DNA from: Bacteroides sp. GM023
Lineage (GTDB): Bacteria; Bacteroidota; Bacteroidia; Bacteroidales; Bacteroidaceae
Assembly (NCBI RefSeq): GCF_014750685.1
Contig: NZ_JAAXGE010000003.1
Coordinates: 62,001 to 126,000 of the forward strand
DNA length: 64,000 nt
Reading direction: 5' to 3'
The notes beneath the pieces were generated by a model. The model did not search any database, was not told the DNA's origin, and worked only from the letters and a program-made list of their open reading frames with translations. Of this stretch, positions 26,216 to 35,458 are shown piece by piece (position 1 is the stretch's first letter; each line of letters starts with the position of its first letter). A program made the translations under genes and the position numbers.

Positions 26216-26557
26216 ATGAAACAACTGTATCTGAATATAATGAAATGGTTTCTGCCTGTACTGTTTATCTCGTACATGGCAGGAATCACTTTGTTTACTC
26301 ACTCCCATGTAGTAAATGGGGTTACGATTGTCCATTCGCATCCATTTAAGAAAGGCAGCGAACACAGTCACACGACTGTTGAGTTCCAGTTAATCCATCT
26401 CTTGAATCATGTCCTGACGACAGATAATGGATTATTGCCGCTATTTACCGCTGCCGTTTTATCCTTATTATGCATCCTGATTGCCCGTCCGCAGAGTGCG
26501 CGTTATTGTCGTACCTGTCTGGGCATTATATCTCTCAGGGCTCCCCCTGTTGCTTAG
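26216..26557 (+). CDS. His-rich small membrane protein, copy 2
   Basis: 113 residues starting with ATG. Its paralogue is at 23330. A first membrane segment (about 10-30) leads into THSHVVNGVTIVHSHPFKKGS and EHSHTTVEFQLIHLLNH, then a second membrane segment (about 75-92) and the tail CLGIISLRAPPVA. The block NGVTIVHSHPFKKG is identical in both copies, which marks it as functionally important. No known domain is recognised. The receptor gene follows 108 bp later, as in copy 1. Confidence 0.75.
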   Translation: MKQLYLNIMKWFLPVLFISYMAGITLFTHSHVVNGVTIVHSHPFKKGSEHSHTTVEFQLIHLLNHVLTTDNGLLPLFTAAVLSLLCILIARPQSARYCRTCLGIISLRAPPVA

Positions 26558-26665
26558 TCTACATTTTCGGAAGCAGGAATTATTAGATTTAGAATCAACG
26601 ATTACTTATCGCTGCTTCCCCATTCTTATTACTTCTTTATTTAAACATTTAAAAGATTAACGACA

Positions 26666-29005
26666 ATGAAAAAATATCTTTTAGTCCTGGTCAGCCTGTG
26701 TTGTGCTGTGTCGCATGCATTGGCTGAACATCCCGACTACCCTGAATTGAGAAAATCTGACGCGAACATTATAGGTCATGTATTAGATAAAAAAACGAAG
26801 GAGCATCTTCCTTATATTACAATAGCCCTGAAAGGAACTACCATAGGAACCGTTACCGATGCTACGGGACATTACTTCCTGAAGAATCTGCCGGAAGGCA
26901 ATTTCGTACTGGAAGTCAGTTCGGTGGGCTACAAAACTGTTACCCGCAACGTAACCCTGAAAAAAGGGAAAACACTGGAAGAAGATTTCGAAATAGAAGA
27001 GGATGCGATTGCCCTGGATGGCGTCGTAGTCTCTGCCAATCGCAGTGAGACAACCCGGCGTTTAGCGCCTACTTTGGTGAATGTCGTTGACCTGAAACTT
27101 TTTGAAACGACTAATTCTTCCACTTTATCGCAAGGACTAAACTTCCAGCCCGGTGTGCGTGTGGAAACCAACTGTCAGAACTGCGGCTTCCAACAAGTCC
27201 GCATCAATGGACTGGACGGGCCTTACACACAGATTCTGATAGACTCCCGTCCGGTGTTCAGTGCCCTTTCGGGTGTCTACGGACTGGAACAGATTCCTGC
27301 CAGCATGATTGAACGTGTGGAAGTGATGCGTGGGGGAGGGTCGGCGTTGTTCGGCTCTTCGGCTATCGCAGGCACGATTAATATTATCACTAAGGAACCT
27401 TTACGCAATTCCGGTCAATTATCGCATACCATCACTTCGTTGGGTGGAGGTTCTTCATTCGATAACAATACCTCTCTGAATGCTTCATTGGTGACGGACG
27501 ACCATCGTGCCGGATTATACATCTTTGGTCAGAACCGCCACCGGTCGGGATATGATTATGACGGAGACGGATTCACCGAACTCCCCAAATTGAAGAACCA
27601 AACGGTAGGCTTCCGCTCTTATCTGAAGACAAGTACTTACTCCAAACTGACATTTGAGTATCATCATATGCAGGAGTTCCGTCGTGGCGGAGATATGATG
27701 AACCGTCCCCCTCACGAAGCCCATATCGCCGAGCAGCTTCAACATTCCATTGATGGTGGAAGCCTGAAATTCGATTACTTCTCACCGGATGAAAAGAACC
27801 GTTTGAGTGTTTTTGCCTCGGCAGCCAATACAGACCGTGACAGTTACTACGGCCCCGGCAATGACCCCTTGAAAGCCTATGGAAAGACTACGGATTTGAC
27901 AGCTATGGGTGGCGCACAGTATGTGCATACGTTTGATAAGTGTCTATTTATGCCTTCCGATTTGACAGCGGGACTTGAATACAACCGTGACCGCCTGAAA
28001 GATAATATGTGGGGATATGACCGTTACACCGACCAAACAGTAAACATCTATAGTGCTTTCCTACAAAATGAGTGGAAGAATGAGCATTGGGGAATCCTGA
28101 TCGGTGGTCGCCTGGATAAGCACAATATGGTAGATAATGTTATCTTCAGCCCGCGTGCCAACTTACGTTTCAATCCTACGCAGAATATAAACCTGCGTTT
28201 GAGTTATTCTTCGGGATTCCGTGCCCCACAAGCCTTTGATGAAGATATGCACATCGAGAATGTAGGCGGAACAGTGGCAATGATTGAACGGGCAAAGGAT
28301 TTGAAAGAAGAGAAATCTCAAAGTTTCAGTGCATCCGCCGATATGTATCATCGTTTCGGAGCGTTCCAAACGAACCTGTTGGTCGAAGGCTTTTATACAA
28401 GACTGACTGATGTTTTTGTATTGGGTGAACCTTACGACCGTGGTGACGGCATATTGGTGAAAACACGTAGCAACGGCCCCGGCGCTAAAGTTATGGGATT
28501 GACGCTAGAAGCTAAAGTTGCTTATCTTTCCTTACTGCAAATACAAGCCGGACTGACTTTGCAGCGCAGCCGGTACGATGAAGCGCATAAGTGGCACGAT
28601 GATGCGCCGGCAGAAAGGAAGATATTCCGCACTCCCGATACATATGGTTATTTCACTGCCACTTATACTCCCATCAAGCCTTTGTCTATCGCTCTGTCAG
28701 GAACATATACCGGCAGTATGTTGGTACAGCGTATGGACATCAGCGCTGAGAACGCAAAACTGGGTGAAATGCCCGAAAGGAAGGCGGAAGCAATCAAGAC
28801 ACCACGCTTCTTCGATTTGGGAGTGAAACTTGCTTATGACTTCAAGCTATACAAAACTGTCGATTTACAACTGAACGGCGGAGTTCAGAATATCTTTGAG
28901 TCTTATCAGAAAGACTTCGATAGGGGAGCCAACCGGGATTCGGGTTATATCTACGGGCCTTCCATGCCGAGAAGTTTCTTTGCCGGGGTGAAGATTAGTT
29001 ATTAA
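26666..29005 (+). CDS. TonB-dependent receptor with CxxC plug, copy 2
   Basis: 779 residues with the same architecture as the receptor at 23781: signal peptide, RKSDANIIGH linker, CarboxypepD_reg-like domain, plug with CQNCGFQQVRINGLDGPY and MRGGGSALFGSSAIAG, and a barrel ending VKISY. Long stretches are identical, while the regions about 415-420 and 690-710 (surface loops and the segment after QRMDISAEN) differ in sequence or length. So this is an old tandem duplication with divergence in possible ligand-contacting loops rather than a recent copy. A strong terminator follows. Confidence 0.9.
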   Translation: MKKYLLVLVSLCCAVSHALAEHPDYPELRKSDANIIGHVLDKKTKEHLPYITIALKGTTIGTVTDATGHYFLKNLPEGNFVLEVSSVGYKTVTRNVTLKKGKTLEEDFEIEEDAIALDGVVVSANRSETTRRLAPTLVNVVDLKLFETTNSSTLSQGLNFQPGVRVETNCQNCGFQQVRINGLDGPYTQILIDSRPVFSALSGVYGLEQIPASMIERVEVMRGGGSALFGSSAIAGTINIITKEPLRNSGQLSHTITSLGGGSSFDNNTSLNASLVTDDHRAGLYIFGQNRHRSGYDYDGDGFTELPKLKNQTVGFRSYLKTSTYSKLTFEYHHMQEFRRGGDMMNRPPHEAHIAEQLQHSIDGGSLKFDYFSPDEKNRLSVFASAANTDRDSYYGPGNDPLKAYGKTTDLTAMGGAQYVHTFDKCLFMPSDLTAGLEYNRDRLKDNMWGYDRYTDQTVNIYSAFLQNEWKNEHWGILIGGRLDKHNMVDNVIFSPRANLRFNPTQNINLRLSYSSGFRAPQAFDEDMHIENVGGTVAMIERAKDLKEEKSQSFSASADMYHRFGAFQTNLLVEGFYTRLTDVFVLGEPYDRGDGILVKTRSNGPGAKVMGLTLEAKVAYLSLLQIQAGLTLQRSRYDEAHKWHDDAPAERKIFRTPDTYGYFTATYTPIKPLSIALSGTYTGSMLVQRMDISAENAKLGEMPERKAEAIKTPRFFDLGVKLAYDFKLYKTVDLQLNGGVQNIFESYQKDFDRGANRDSGYIYGPSMPRSFFAGVKISY

Positions 29006-29017
29006 CTATATAAAAGA

Positions 29018-29049
29018 ACGACTCATGTATTAAGCATGAGTCGTTTTTT
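29018..29049 (+). terminator. Intrinsic terminator of the TonB modules
   Basis: A 10 bp perfect stem ACGACTCATG (29018-29027) with CATGAGTCGT (29035-29044) and a T run at 29044-29049. Confidence 0.88.
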
Positions 29050-29384
29050 ATAAGAAAAGCCCGGAACTTCACAGCCCCGGGGATTTTATTCTTAAACATC
29101 TCCTTATCCATAGGAAATAAGGGACTTCGCTTTTTGGAGCAAAAAAGGAGATGTTTCAGAAATGTAGCCAAAGGAATACCAATAAAAAATATAGGGAAGT
29201 ACTCCTTTGCATGATTTTAAAAGTTCAGACTTTCACAAGCCCGAACTTTCTTGAGATGAGTTTCAGCCATTTCCATATATTATGGAAATTCTGAAACAGG
29301 GTTTATTTCGTTTTACGTTGAAAGTTCAAATTCTAAATTATTCTTGTTCGGTCTAAGATTCTGTGACTATTAAAGAAGGAACGA
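29050..29384. repeat. Non-coding spacer with two long hairpins
   Basis: No gene is visible. One inverted repeat pairs AAACATCTCCTT (29094-29105) with AAGGAGATGTTT (29145-29156). A second, tighter hairpin pairs 29261-29277 with 29281-29296 (TTTCAG-CC-ATTTCCATA / TATGGAAAT-T-CTGAAA). Either could belong to the 3' end of the ompA-like transcript (minus strand) or be remnants of a palindromic repeat element. Confidence 0.5.
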
Positions 29385-30662
29385 TCATTTTCTATTTATG
29401 ATTGCCTTAATGTCCGTTCGCCTGGCTTTCTCCGAGAATCGCAGGTCTTTCTCTATTTTCATATCTTTTCCCATGCCATAGGTGTGAATCCGGGAGCCTT
29501 CAATACCTACCTTTACCAGGAATTTCTTCAAAGCTTCCGCCCGTTTCTTTGTAATTTTGGCGTTGATTGCTTCTCCACCGGTATGGTCTGCGAATCCTAA
29601 AATATCAATTTGGGATGTAGGATTGCCCATCATCGCCTGAGCTATGGAAAACAATTGGATGGCATATTTATCCGTATCCAAATTTGATTTGCCACGTTCA
29701 AAATAGATAGCAGGCAGGTCGGGCAAGCCTTTACAAACTACCACTTCGGGAGATTTCTCTATGACTTTCTTTTCTATGTAGACAGTATCATGGATAATCT
29801 TTGTCACTGTACGCGTTGCACGCTTCCATTCCGGCAAATATCCCGGAGCATACATGATGTTCTCTTTCTTCTTATTTGTGCCATTGCCTATTTTCCAAAC
29901 AACACCTGCCTGGACGGTTATCATACTGCTGTGCTTACAATCGCAAATTGTTTTCACTCCGTCGATGGTATTGTTATTTACCCATATCATGCCCCCTTTC
30001 ACCTGTAAGTCGATGCAGGAGTTGATTCGATAGCGGACAGCCAAATCGCCGCCTAAGCCGAGATTCAGTTTATTGCTGACTTTGGAGGCAAATTGCTTGT
30101 CATCCGACTTCAGCTTTACCGTTGGCGAGAATTTTTGCAGATAGATGCCCGGAGATAAAATCACTCCCCAACGACGGTTGCCGTCACTTCTGCGGAATAG
30201 ATTCAACAGGTTTGTTTCGAAATTCAAACCGACATTCCACATTTTGATGGAACTGTAAAGATTGCGATAGTATTCAGCGCCTTCAGGAAGGTCGATATTA
30301 TAATAAGTTTCCGCATTGGGCAGTAAGATAAAACCATCCTCATAGTTTTTAGAACCGGCTTTGTTTACTCCGTAATCTATGGACATACGCACTCCGAAGA
30401 GAGGGTTAATCTGATACCCTGCCTGTATGCCGGCCATTCCGCCCCAATAGTTATTCCCCAATGACACGGAGCGGAAATCGCCGGCAAAGAAAGGGATACC
30501 GCCATTCAGCCCGACACTCCAATGCGAATAGTCAGCATACATTGCTTTCTTGGAAGGGTAGTTCGCATAGGGGTCTGAGATCTGTACATCTTGGGCTGAA
30601 ACAGTCATATCCGGCAGATATACCCACCATATTATTGCAGCTATATAACGTAATATTTTCAT
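29385..30662 (-). CDS. OmpA-family outer membrane protein
   Basis: About 425 residues from ATG 30662 (MKILRYIAAIIWW); the in-frame TTG nine bases earlier is less likely. A signal peptide is followed by a beta-rich outer membrane domain (about 40-270, SVGLNGGIPFFAGDF, GIQAGYQINPLFGVRMSIDYG) and a C-terminal OmpA peptidoglycan-binding domain (about 315-425) with IDILGFADHTGG, NAKITKKRAEALKKFL and the final RRTDI. It anchors the outer membrane to the wall. It is last in an operon behind the coiled-coil lipoprotein and so probably shares the invertible promoter upstream. Confidence 0.87.
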   Translation of the reverse strand: MKILRYIAAIIWWVYLPDMTVSAQDVQISDPYANYPSKKAMYADYSHWSVGLNGGIPFFAGDFRSVSLGNNYWGGMAGIQAGYQINPLFGVRMSIDYGVNKAGSKNYEDGFILLPNAETYYNIDLPEGAEYYRNLYSSIKMWNVGLNFETNLLNLFRRSDGNRRWGVILSPGIYLQKFSPTVKLKSDDKQFASKVSNKLNLGLGGDLAVRYRINSCIDLQVKGGMIWVNNNTIDGVKTICDCKHSSMITVQAGVVWKIGNGTNKKKENIMYAPGYLPEWKRATRTVTKIIHDTVYIEKKVIEKSPEVVVCKGLPDLPAIYFERGKSNLDTDKYAIQLFSIAQAMMGNPTSQIDILGFADHTGGEAINAKITKKRAEALKKFLVKVGIEGSRIHTYGMGKDMKIEKDLRFSEKARRTDIKAIINRK

Positions 30663-30697
30663 TTGTATCAATTTTATTGTTTACAATAAATTCGGAA

Positions 30698-32728
30698 TTA
30701 GTCTTGATTGTCTTTGTCGCCGAGTTTTACACAGATATAGACATGCTGACCATATTTGGTAGAGTTCTTTTTGGCTTGTAAGCCAATAAATATTTTAACG
30801 CCCTTCAGCGTTTTTGCATATTGGGAAGCATCTTGTGTTTGTGTGATAAACCCGCTGCTGGATATGGTAAAGCAATTTGCTAAATTAGCATCCACCACAT
30901 CATTAGTGGTAGCAGCGGCAGCGATGGAAAAATCAACATTGTATTCTTCTTCAGAAAATCCTGATTTTTTAGCTATAATGGTAGCATCCTCAAAAATGGG
31001 ATACGGTTGATTCAGGAAATTGCCTTGCTCATTTAAAAAGTTTCCCGAATAAACAATCGTTTCTGAAGAGGGTATGCTTTTTATAACCGTTAGTTTCTCT
31101 TCACCACCTTCCTTTGTCTTTTTATAGAAGTCATAAACTACATCTACATCAACAGATTCCGGCGCAACATAGTACACACCCATATATTCAGATAGTCTGT
31201 CATTCTTTGAAGCATTGTTGTCCACATCATTCAAAGCAAGAGCTACTTGGAACTTCATAGGAGCTGAGTAATCACCAACATTTTCAATGCCTGATGCTGA
31301 TGCTGTGATTGTAAAAGTATGTTTCTCTTCATCTGCTATTTTAGACGTGATAGTAAATGTAGGAAGAATGGCAGTCGCGCGGGTTGGAGTGGGTTCTACC
31401 GATTTTACGGAAATTGAGAACGAGCCCATTTCAATTGCTTTCGCTATATCGAAAGGTCTGATATCAACTTCCATTGTTAGTTCATAAGTTTGTTTTGAGA
31501 CATCGCCTTTAGACTCTAGCTTAACATAATTTCCCGTGTACTGTGGAATAATCACCATACTTTGGATGCGGTCAAACAGGCTCTTTATATCTTTTTTTAT
31601 TGATTCTACTTCCTTTTCTATCGTTGAAATCCTTTGTTCATGCTCTGTAACTACTTCATTCAGTTTTTTAACCTGTGTCTTAACATCTGCCACAATATTG
31701 TTTGTAGATATAATGTCGGCTTTGTTTGTTGCAACACCTTCGGACAAATCATTTAAAGCCTGCTTGATATCTTCAATTTCTTTTGCTATTTCAGTCGGGT
31801 CTACTTTGCCAATCAGTTCTTCAAGTTCAGCTATTTTTTGACGGTACTCGCTTTCCAACTCATTGAATTTGTTGTTTAACTCTCCGAATTTTCCATCCCA
31901 CTCCGCATATTTTGCTTTGATTTCATTGATGGCATTCCATAAATCTTCAAACTCGACAGCATTATCTGCCATTACTTGCTCTATTTGGATAGTAAGATTC
32001 GCAATCTGCTGTGCAACGTCCTTTATCTCCGACTCATGGCGTTGTACGTCCGTAGCAATATTTTTCACTTGTTCAGTAAGTCCATCTATCTTTGTAGTCA
32101 ACTCATCTTGTACGCCTGTTAAATCAGCTACTGCCTTTTTCAGTTCGTCAATCTGCTCTTGAGAGTGTTTGTCGCCATTTGCTATTTTTTCTTCCAAGTC
32201 AGCTATTTTGTTCTGAATAGCTTCCTGCATATCTTTCAGTGCTTTCACTTGTTCTTCCAATGCATTTACGCGTCCGTCCAAGTGGTCGAGGTGAATGTCA
32301 ATGCGTTGGATGTCAATAGAAATAGCCAGTAATTTATCATTAAACTGTTGTTCCAAAGACTGAATCAAGTCTTTAATACCAATCAACTCTTCATTGTTAT
32401 CCGCAATTTTCTTTTCCAGGTTGGCGATGCTTCCTTCCAGTTCCGTTTTCACATCATCCAGTTTCTTCAGAACTTCCTGAATATCTTTTTTGTGTTTTTC
32501 CGTAGTTTCAACCTCTTCCAGTGCTTTTTGCAATGCCGTGACTTGTTCGTCAATAAGAGTTACTTTTGAATATAAATTATCCAAACTGATTTCTCCGCTC
32601 TTAATTTGGTTACGGATAATTTCCAATTGCCCGTCGTAGTCTTTCTGACAACTGCCCATTATAACATTTGTTGTCCCCAACAAGAACAACACTATAACAA
32701 AAATAAAATTGTATTTCTTAATATCCAT
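30698..32728 (-). CDS. Long coiled-coil surface lipoprotein
   Basis: 676 residues. A lipoprotein signal (lipobox IMGSC near residue 27) is followed by a very long heptad-repeat region (about 30-395) rich in Glu, Lys, Ile and Leu, which should form a rod. The remaining C-terminal part (about 400-676) is beta-rich and Thr/Val-rich. Similar Bacteroides proteins are often labelled as having a 'PL29 lyase N-terminal' domain, which in essence reflects the coiled coil; no lyase activity should be inferred. It lies 48 bp downstream of a 64-residue protein and 35 bp upstream of the OmpA-like gene. The recombinase-linked invertible segment suggests phase-variable display. Confidence 0.82.
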   Translation of the reverse strand: MDIKKYNFIFVIVLFLLGTTNVIMGSCQKDYDGQLEIIRNQIKSGEISLDNLYSKVTLIDEQVTALQKALEEVETTEKHKKDIQEVLKKLDDVKTELEGSIANLEKKIADNNEELIGIKDLIQSLEQQFNDKLLAISIDIQRIDIHLDHLDGRVNALEEQVKALKDMQEAIQNKIADLEEKIANGDKHSQEQIDELKKAVADLTGVQDELTTKIDGLTEQVKNIATDVQRHESEIKDVAQQIANLTIQIEQVMADNAVEFEDLWNAINEIKAKYAEWDGKFGELNNKFNELESEYRQKIAELEELIGKVDPTEIAKEIEDIKQALNDLSEGVATNKADIISTNNIVADVKTQVKKLNEVVTEHEQRISTIEKEVESIKKDIKSLFDRIQSMVIIPQYTGNYVKLESKGDVSKQTYELTMEVDIRPFDIAKAIEMGSFSISVKSVEPTPTRATAILPTFTITSKIADEEKHTFTITASASGIENVGDYSAPMKFQVALALNDVDNNASKNDRLSEYMGVYYVAPESVDVDVVYDFYKKTKEGGEEKLTVIKSIPSSETIVYSGNFLNEQGNFLNQPYPIFEDATIIAKKSGFSEEEYNVDFSIAAAATTNDVVDANLANCFTISSSGFITQTQDASQYAKTLKGVKIFIGLQAKKNSTKYGQHVYICVKLGDKDNQD

Positions 32729-32776
32729 TTTGCAGCCCTCCTTCTCTCATATCTAATCTTAATTATATTTAATTGT

Positions 32777-32971
32777 CTAATAAGGTCTTATCCCGCTAAT
32801 GATGCCACGTTCAAACAGTTCTTTCAGTATGTCCGAATCCACATTAGTTACAGCCCGACTTCCATGTGCAAGTTTATAAATCTTCCAGGGAGAGACTTTA
32901 AACTTGATAGCTAGTTCATTATAAACACTGCGGTGTCTTGATTTCCAAAATTTCCGAATCTGTTGTATCAT
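32777..32971 (-). CDS. 64-residue basic protein at the head of a phase-variable operon
   Basis: A 64-residue protein starting MIQQIRKFWKSRHRSVYNELAIKF. The segment KFKVSPWKIYKLAHGSRAV (about residues 24-42) has the spacing of a small helix-turn-helix, and the protein is strongly basic at the N-terminus, so it may bind DNA. I do not recognise a named family. It lies between the invertible segment (left repeat starts 33 bp upstream) and the coiled-coil lipoprotein gene, and would be the first gene transcribed when the segment is in the opposite orientation. It may be a small regulator of the operon. Confidence 0.6.
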   Translation of the reverse strand: MIQQIRKFWKSRHRSVYNELAIKFKVSPWKIYKLAHGSRAVTNVDSDILKELFERGIISGIRPY

Positions 32972-33003
32972 ATCACTTTACGATTAATTATACCATCCCT
33001 TTT

Positions 33004-33307
33004 CTGTTACTTTGTAGGTAACAGAAAAAAACGTTATTCGTGCTTTTTCGGAGGAATTAGTACGGAAAACAATCCAATTAATGGTGAAACATTCTTACCC
33101 CTGCTTCCGAAGGGTAGTAGAGGAAAGGGGCTTTTTGCCAAATTCAGAGTGTAGATGAGCTTCCAGGCAAAAAACTATATGTTCTATTGTGTCAGTTCCT
33201 TTTTAGATTGATAATAAAGAAAAAAAAGTCGTCTTTTATTTGTTTAAATTAAGAAATATGCTCATATTTGCAGCGGAATTAAATCTCTGTTACCTACAAA
33301 GTAACAG
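33004..33307. promoter_or_regulatory. Invertible promoter segment with 21 bp inverted repeats
   Basis: Two perfect 21 bp inverted repeats, each CTGTTAC-N7-GTAACAG (33004-33024 and 33287-33307), enclose 262 bp without genes. Inside, near the right repeat, is a promoter on the plus strand: -33 TTTG (33239-33242), 20 bp, -7-like CATATTTG (33263-33270). In the present orientation it points at the 3' end of the recombinase and away from the lipoprotein/OmpA operon (OFF). Inversion would place it at about 33072-33041 on the minus strand, reading into the gene that starts at 32971. Confidence 0.88.
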
Positions 33308-33315
33308 TCTTACTA

Positions 33316-34266
33316 TTAGGCTATTGCGCCACCTATCGCCCGCTTCACAAAGGTTATAATCTGCCTGTTTGCATCATCAATTTTCTGGCTATGAAACGGT
33401 TTCAAATACGTCTCCGTCACCATAATGGACGAATGTCCCATTGCTTCGGAGATAATGCCCGGGTGAATTTCGCAGTAATAAGCAGTCGTAGCCCATGTAT
33501 GGCGAGCGGTATAAGAACTCAAGTGCTCTTTAAGTCCCAGGAATTTTCCCAGTAAAGCCAGTTGATAATTAAAACTACGCAATGCCAGTTGATATTCTCG
33601 ATAGGCTTCCTCCGTACTCTCTCCACTTTTCAGAACGGGAAATAAATAAGGAGATGCAACATCACGGTTCATATGCTTTTGCAACAGAATCATTGCTTCC
33701 GGTGTCAGTGTCACTGACAATGAACGTCCCGTTTTGCGTCGGCGATACGTAATGACATTTCCCCGTAAATCGCTTTTGCGCAGATAAGCAAAATCGACAA
33801 ACGGCAATCCACGAAGCAGAAACATTAGGATAAACCATTCTTGTGCATCTCGCATGGCGGAAGTGACTGGTGAACCAGTTGCCTGCTGCAACCGGATAAA
33901 CATCTTCTTTATATCTTCGATATCTAACGCACGCTGACGGTCTGCGCGTGTACCCGTATAGACTGAACGAAACAATTGAGGTACATATACCGCTACTTTT
34001 CGTTCTATTGCCCGATTGTAGACCGCGCGCAAGGTGCGGATATAGGTGGACACCGTATTCCAACTACATCCACGATGCCGAAGGCTACCTTCAAAATGTT
34101 TCAACCATTCAGGCGTCAACTGGTGGAACATTAACTTTTCAGAACCATGGAAAGTGAGTATCGCATTCAAGCTGCTTCTATATACATGGGCAGTCCCTAA
34201 ATTCCCACTTTTCTTTAATTCCCCTGCAATCTCTCTCATAAATGAGATTAAACTTTCTTTCTTCAT
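33316..34266 (-). CDS. Tyrosine site-specific recombinase (DNA invertase)
   Basis: 316 residues: an N-terminal SAM-like core-binding domain (about 5-105) and a catalytic domain (about 110-310). Catalytic residues visible are R152 (LLRGLPFVDF), K178 (RRRKTG), R255 in SYTARHTW (with Tyr at the usual His position of box II, common in Bacteroidetes invertases), H278 (EAMGHSS) and the nucleophile Y287 (TETYLKP). Its stop lies only 9 bp from the right inverted repeat at 33307. Proximity and family make it the likely enzyme for the 33004-33307 inversion. A promoter-like TATATTTG on the minus strand lies upstream of its ATG. Confidence 0.92.
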   Translation of the reverse strand: MKKESLISFMREIAGELKKSGNLGTAHVYRSSLNAILTFHGSEKLMFHQLTPEWLKHFEGSLRHRGCSWNTVSTYIRTLRAVYNRAIERKVAVYVPQLFRSVYTGTRADRQRALDIEDIKKMFIRLQQATGSPVTSAMRDAQEWFILMFLLRGLPFVDFAYLRKSDLRGNVITYRRRKTGRSLSVTLTPEAMILLQKHMNRDVASPYLFPVLKSGESTEEAYREYQLALRSFNYQLALLGKFLGLKEHLSSYTARHTWATTAYYCEIHPGIISEAMGHSSIMVTETYLKPFHSQKIDDANRQIITFVKRAIGGAIA

Positions 34267-34468
34267 TGATTTTTTTTACGATAATTATTATTTACTAATC
34301 TCCATGATTTTATATTCTGTAAAACAAAATTGCAAATATAATTTAACAGTCGCAATTTGTGACATGAAAAAATAAAATATTTGTGACCTTTGAATTAATA
34401 TAATTTTATACTTTTGCAAAGAATTAAACCGACAAATGAGGTTTAATAAACTAAATAAAAGTATTGCA

Positions 34469-34765
34469 ATGAAAGAAGACAAAGTAGTCTTAAAAGACTA
34501 CGTCATTAACGGCTTCAAGCTCTTTTCACAGTTAGCCCTGGAATATTTTCCGGGTTATTCGACTCTGAATGGGGCTAGAAAACAAATGCGTGGCAGAATA
34601 GATCAAAATCTGTCACTGACTCTCGAATTGAACGCAGTAGGCTATACATGCCACACTACGCATTTATCTCCGAGAATGCAGGAAATCCTTTTCCGACACT
34701 GGGGGCCACCCCATATCATATTGCCCGGCAACCACCTGGAGCAACCATTCAGAATTGAACGATAA
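34469..34765 (+). CDS. DUF4248 protein
   Basis: About 98 residues from ATG 34469 (MKEDKVVLKDYVI); another ATG at 34436 is in frame. The body LFSQLALEYFPGYSTLNGARKQMRGRI, then LELNAVGYTCHTTHLSPRMQEILFRHWGPP, fits DUF4248, a small Bacteroides family with an ALEYFP core and a C-terminal LTPRQ-type helix. Function is unknown; such genes are common near mobile or variable loci. A -7-like TACTTTTG at 34409-34416 lies upstream. The neighbouring recombinase is divergent, so the two are separate units. Confidence 0.75.
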   Translation: MKEDKVVLKDYVINGFKLFSQLALEYFPGYSTLNGARKQMRGRIDQNLSLTLELNAVGYTCHTTHLSPRMQEILFRHWGPPHIILPGNHLEQPFRIER

Positions 34766-35458
34766 TCTTCATAAAAACAAGAAAATCGAACTATATATTT
34801 TCAAATATATAGTTTTATTGTTTATATACTTATTATTGTTTCACAAAGTGTTTCAGGGTGCTTTTTGAGAGGGGGCATAACAAATTGTCATACAGATGAT
34901 TATCTGACTCTTCAAGGTGTTTCACAAAGTGTTTCACAAAAAGGCCGTTTTTCACCCCTCAGACAGAGGCTCTGAAACCACTCGGTAGAGGGTCTGTTTC
35001 ATGCAAACGGAGGTTCTGTTTCGTACAAACGGAGCCTCTGTTTTATCCAAACTAAGTTTATGCTCGTCTTCTCCATTGCCCGTTTTCCCCAAGCGTCTGA
35101 TTTGGTATTATAAACGTTCGGGTATGGCAAATAGCATCCAAATGCGTCCGGACACGTCTACTGTTTTTGGTAATCGTCGTCGGGAGTTATAACTTTACCG
35201 AAAATTTTAAAATCATCGTATATGCCAAAGAACATTCATCTTCAAACCGCCGCCGGACAGTCCGGACAAAATGCCTGTGAAATAGAAAAATACCGGGTAA
35301 ATGATTGTGGGGATTTTATTACAATATGTTTTAGGGGTAATAGTCTTGTTTTATTTTAAATTATTGAAGAATAGAAAATGAAATATCTGAATTTATCTCT
35401 TGGGGTTTCTGTCTTTCAGAAATTAAAATGAAGAAAGAAATATTATTACTTAAACCTT
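34766..35458. repeat. Gene-free spacer with 22 bp tandem repeats
   Basis: No convincing gene. A direct repeat containing GTTTCACAAAGTGTTTCA occurs at 34838-34855 and 34919-34936. Four degenerate 22 bp units follow without gaps at 34966-34987, 34988-35009, 35010-35031 and 35032-35053; the core is TCTGTTTC and most units end CAAAC(G). A 45-codon frame at 35221-35358 has no recognisable features and I do not call it. The same 22 bp repeat family recurs at 43946-44033. Confidence 0.7.

Noticed and set aside
30698..32728. PL29 chondroitin/hyaluronate lyase
   Set aside because: The similarity behind that label is only the N-terminal coiled coil; no lyase catalytic domain is seen.
33316..34266. Prophage or conjugative element integrase
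   Set aside because: No phage, mobilisation or attachment-site features nearby, while perfect inverted repeats around a promoter lie 9 bp away, so an invertase is the better call.
35001..35192. 63-codon frame as a gene
   Set aside because: It runs through the 22 bp repeat array and has no recognisable features.
35221..35358. 45-codon frame as a small gene
   Set aside because: No family resemblance, no clear promoter or ribosome binding site, and it ends in A/T-rich noncoding sequence.
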